From: Muribaculaceae bacterium
GTDB taxonomy: Bacteria > Bacteroidota > Bacteroidia > Bacteroidales > Muribaculaceae
DNA: 8,572 nucleotides
NCBI GenBank assembly: GCA_029051445.1
Contig: JAIDKP010000042.1
Span: forward strand, 1-8,572
Direction of reading: 5' to 3'
In this document: piece after piece, positions 6,997 to 8,572 of the stretch
How positions within the stretch are numbered: the stretch's first letter is position 1
Layout of the letters: every line of letters begins with the position of its first letter
Notes under the pieces: generated by a model
Seen by the model: only the letters and a program-made list of their open reading frames with translations
Told to the model about the DNA's origin: nothing
Databases searched by the model: none
Program-made: the position numbers and the translations under genes

Positions 6997-8355
6997 TCAC
7001 AGGCGTGCAGAGAAGCGGCCGCTTGTTATCTCCTCAAGCGTGAGACCGGCATAGACGATCGAGTATTCTTTGCCGTCGTATGTCGCTTCTTCAAAGAGAA
7101 AAGCTATCTTTCCGTCGGGCATCTGCACCATAGTAGAGTAACCCGAGGGGAGATCGGTGAGTTTAAGTGTCTGTGTGTCGATGTCGCCCCATCCTTGTGC
7201 CATTGCCCCGGCATCGGCATAGTCGGCCGGAGAGAGCAGAGGTTTCCATTTTACACCTACATCCTCACGTTTTTTTGACAGCGTCATGGACTGGAGGGCT
7301 ACCCACGCATCCCTGTTGCCGAGGTTTTTGTTGTCCTTTACAGGAATAATGAGAATCTCTCCGTTGCAGGGATTGGGGTTCACTCCGCCGAAATCACTGA
7401 GCACAGGAGCAGCCTCCCATGATCCTGTTGCTTTTGCTGTGTCGCTATACCGGAAAATATTGAAATTACGGCCGTAGTTGGTGCTTGAGCGCGCACTCAG
7501 TAGTACTGACCCGTCTGGGAGTTCCTCGACCTTGGGCTCATCGCCGCCGGTTGCTACAGGTGGTGTGTCGGCATGCCCCAGGATGTGCCAGTTTTGACCG
7601 AAGTCATCGGAATAGAGTACCCAGTTGGCGATATATGTACCCACGCTGTCGGTGTCGGTCTTGTCGGCCACGTGCCGGCCGGAAAGTGCCGAATAGATGC
7701 GGTAGTGGCTGCCGGCTTTGATGTGGCGTGACTGCATGATGCGTCCCGAACCGAAGAACATCGCATCGATACATCCGCCCGGAGCGCGAAGGCGGTCGCC
7801 TCTCCGGCCGTCAAACAGGCCATGGATTTCCGAAGTGATGGTGTCCCGTTTTGTCCAGCTCTTACCTCCGTCGTTGCTGCGCCACCGTGCCACCTGATTG
7901 GGGTTGTCGCGTCGTGCCTTGAAGAATGGCGTGCGGCCGCATACGGCAAGCATGAGTATCTCGCCTGTCTCGCGGTCGGCGACAATGGCGGGATCGCCGT
8001 AGCCGCAGTCGGGGTGCTGCAATGATGTCTCTACCGATCCTTGTCCGTCGCCTTTTGAGACGGGGGTGCCGTTTTTATCGGTCAGCAGTGCCGGTCGGCT
8101 CCAGGTTTTGCCTCCGTCGTCGGAAACCGACTGGTGCAGATCGATGCGTCCGTTGCCTATGTCATAGCCGCAATAGCGGTAGTCGGCAACGGCAATCAGC
8201 CGGTTGCCTGGGAGAGAGGCTATCGCCGGAATGCGGTAGACAATGCTGTCTTGATCGGTTCCGGTGTACCGGAATATGATTTTGTTTTCAGCTTCAGCCG
8301 ATATTGCGGCTATTGCAAGAATTGTTGCGATGTACAGACGGTTTATTCTTTTCAT
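6997..8355 (-). CDS. nanH: Secreted sialidase (GH33-type, BNR/Asp-box repeats)
   Basis: A 452-residue exported exo-sialidase predicted to release terminal sialic acid from host or dietary glycans. MKRINRLYIATILAIAAISA with AEA after it is a signal peptide, cleaved near residue 22. YRIPAI (40-45) is the F/YRIP motif carrying the first Arg of the triad (Arg41). Three Asp-boxes are visible: SDDGGKTW (78-85), SNDGGKSW (160-167) and SDDFGQNW (249-256), one per propeller blade, with a degenerate fourth near 303-313. GDEPKVEELPDG with Glu274 and Arg289 (SARS), Arg348 (NRDAW) and the Tyr of SGYSTM (Tyr406) fit the remaining catalytic set. The length is close to a bare six-bladed propeller, so no separate carbohydrate-binding domain is evident. 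The ATG at 8355 gives a complete signal peptide and no upstream in-frame start exists before the T-run. The sugar transferase lies 52 nt downstream. The symbol is a family name; substrate linkage is unknown. Confidence 0.92.
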   Translation of the reverse strand: MKRINRLYIATILAIAAISAEAENKIIFRYTGTDQDSIVYRIPAIASLPGNRLIAVADYRYCGYDIGNGRIDLHQSVSDDGGKTWSRPALLTDKNGTPVSKGDGQGSVETSLQHPDCGYGDPAIVADRETGEILMLAVCGRTPFFKARRDNPNQVARWRSNDGGKSWTKRDTITSEIHGLFDGRRGDRLRAPGGCIDAMFFGSGRIMQSRHIKAGSHYRIYSALSGRHVADKTDTDSVGTYIANWVLYSDDFGQNWHILGHADTPPVATGGDEPKVEELPDGSVLLSARSSTNYGRNFNIFRYSDTAKATGSWEAAPVLSDFGGVNPNPCNGEILIIPVKDNKNLGNRDAWVALQSMTLSKKREDVGVKWKPLLSPADYADAGAMAQGWGDIDTQTLKLTDLPSGYSTMVQMPDGKIAFLFEEATYDGKEYSIVYAGLTLEEITSGRFSARL

Positions 8356-8369
8356 TGTATAAAAAAAGC

Positions 8370-8402
8370 GGAGATGTGTCAGGATAATCTTGGCACATCT
8401 CC
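8370..8402. terminator. Hairpin with T-runs on both sides, directly before the sialidase start
   Basis: GGAGATGTG (8370-8378) pairs perfectly with CACATCTCC (8394-8402). On the - strand the stem is followed by GC and seven T (8367-8361), a classic intrinsic terminator for the TPR gene ending at 8430. On the + strand it is followed by AGTG and six T (8407-8412). The T7 run ends only five nucleotides before the sialidase ATG, so the hairpin could also act as an attenuator for that gene. Confidence 0.8.
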
Positions 8403-8429
8403 AGTGTTTTTTGAACTATGACAACAGTT

Positions 8430-8572
8430 TTATTTCATTTTTTCCACATAGTCGCGGAGAGGCTGGTTGTCGGGGTCAACTTCAAGGAAGAGGTTGAGGT
8501 ACTGCTTGGCAGTTTCCTTGTCGCCCTCGCCGAGATAGTAGTTGGCGATCAGGTTGTAGGCGCGTACATAGT
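8430..8572 (-). CDS. Tetratricopeptide-repeat protein, C-terminus only
   Basis: The - strand frame is open from the window edge to TAA at 8432-8430, giving the last 46 residues. YNLIANYYLGEGDKETAKQY followed by LNLFLEVDPDNQPLRDYVEKMK fits a TPR helix pair (small residues at the usual positions, then a DPDN turn and capping helix). TPR units mediate protein-protein contacts; the rest of the protein, including any signal peptide or other domain, lies beyond the window. The gene ends 28 nt before the hairpin at 8370-8402 and points the same way as the sialidase. Confidence 0.75.
   Translation of the reverse strand, partial: YVRAYNLIANYYLGEGDKETAKQYLNLFLEVDPDNQPLRDYVEKMK

Overview
The window looks like chromosomal DNA from a Bacteroidota bacterium, most likely order Bacteroidales and plausibly a gut Muribaculaceae-type organism. 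This placement is by protein families and signals, not by a search. The signs are: no strong Shine-Dalgarno sequences before the genes, a TAnnTTTG-type promoter element, several lipoproteins with Cys-terminated signal peptides, a short membrane protein with the KDGKFPSxH signature common in this phylum, and an exported GH33-type sialidase.

Left part (1-1692), + strand: the 3' end of a [4Fe-4S]-binding aldo/keto reductase, then a complete DEAD-box RNA helicase. The helicase converges on an OmpH/Skp-like lipoprotein (- strand, 1715-2317), and the two share a hairpin terminator. A 49-codon membrane protein (2347-2496) lies 29 nt upstream of the lipoprotein gene, probably in the same transcript. 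Its TATATTTG promoter element sits in a short divergent region facing pepD.

Middle part (2670-5912), + strand: pepD, a complete M20C aminoacyl-histidine dipeptidase, is followed after 38 nt by a 562-residue lipoprotein that combines an OmpA-like segment with C-terminal TPR-like repeats. This pair ends in a strong hairpin.

Right part (5936-8572), - strand: the C-terminus of a TPR protein, a hairpin with a T7 run, a secreted sialidase, and a Gtf3/WbbI-like sugar transferase. The transferase is broken by one extra base in a run of seven G (coding strand). With six G the two halves join into a clean 335-residue enzyme carrying family motifs on both sides. This is either an off-phase contingency tract, a recent inactivating mutation or a sequencing error, and it is the most interesting signal in the window. 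The rest appears to be ordinary housekeeping and envelope genes; I see no CRISPR array, mobile element, tRNA or rRNA.
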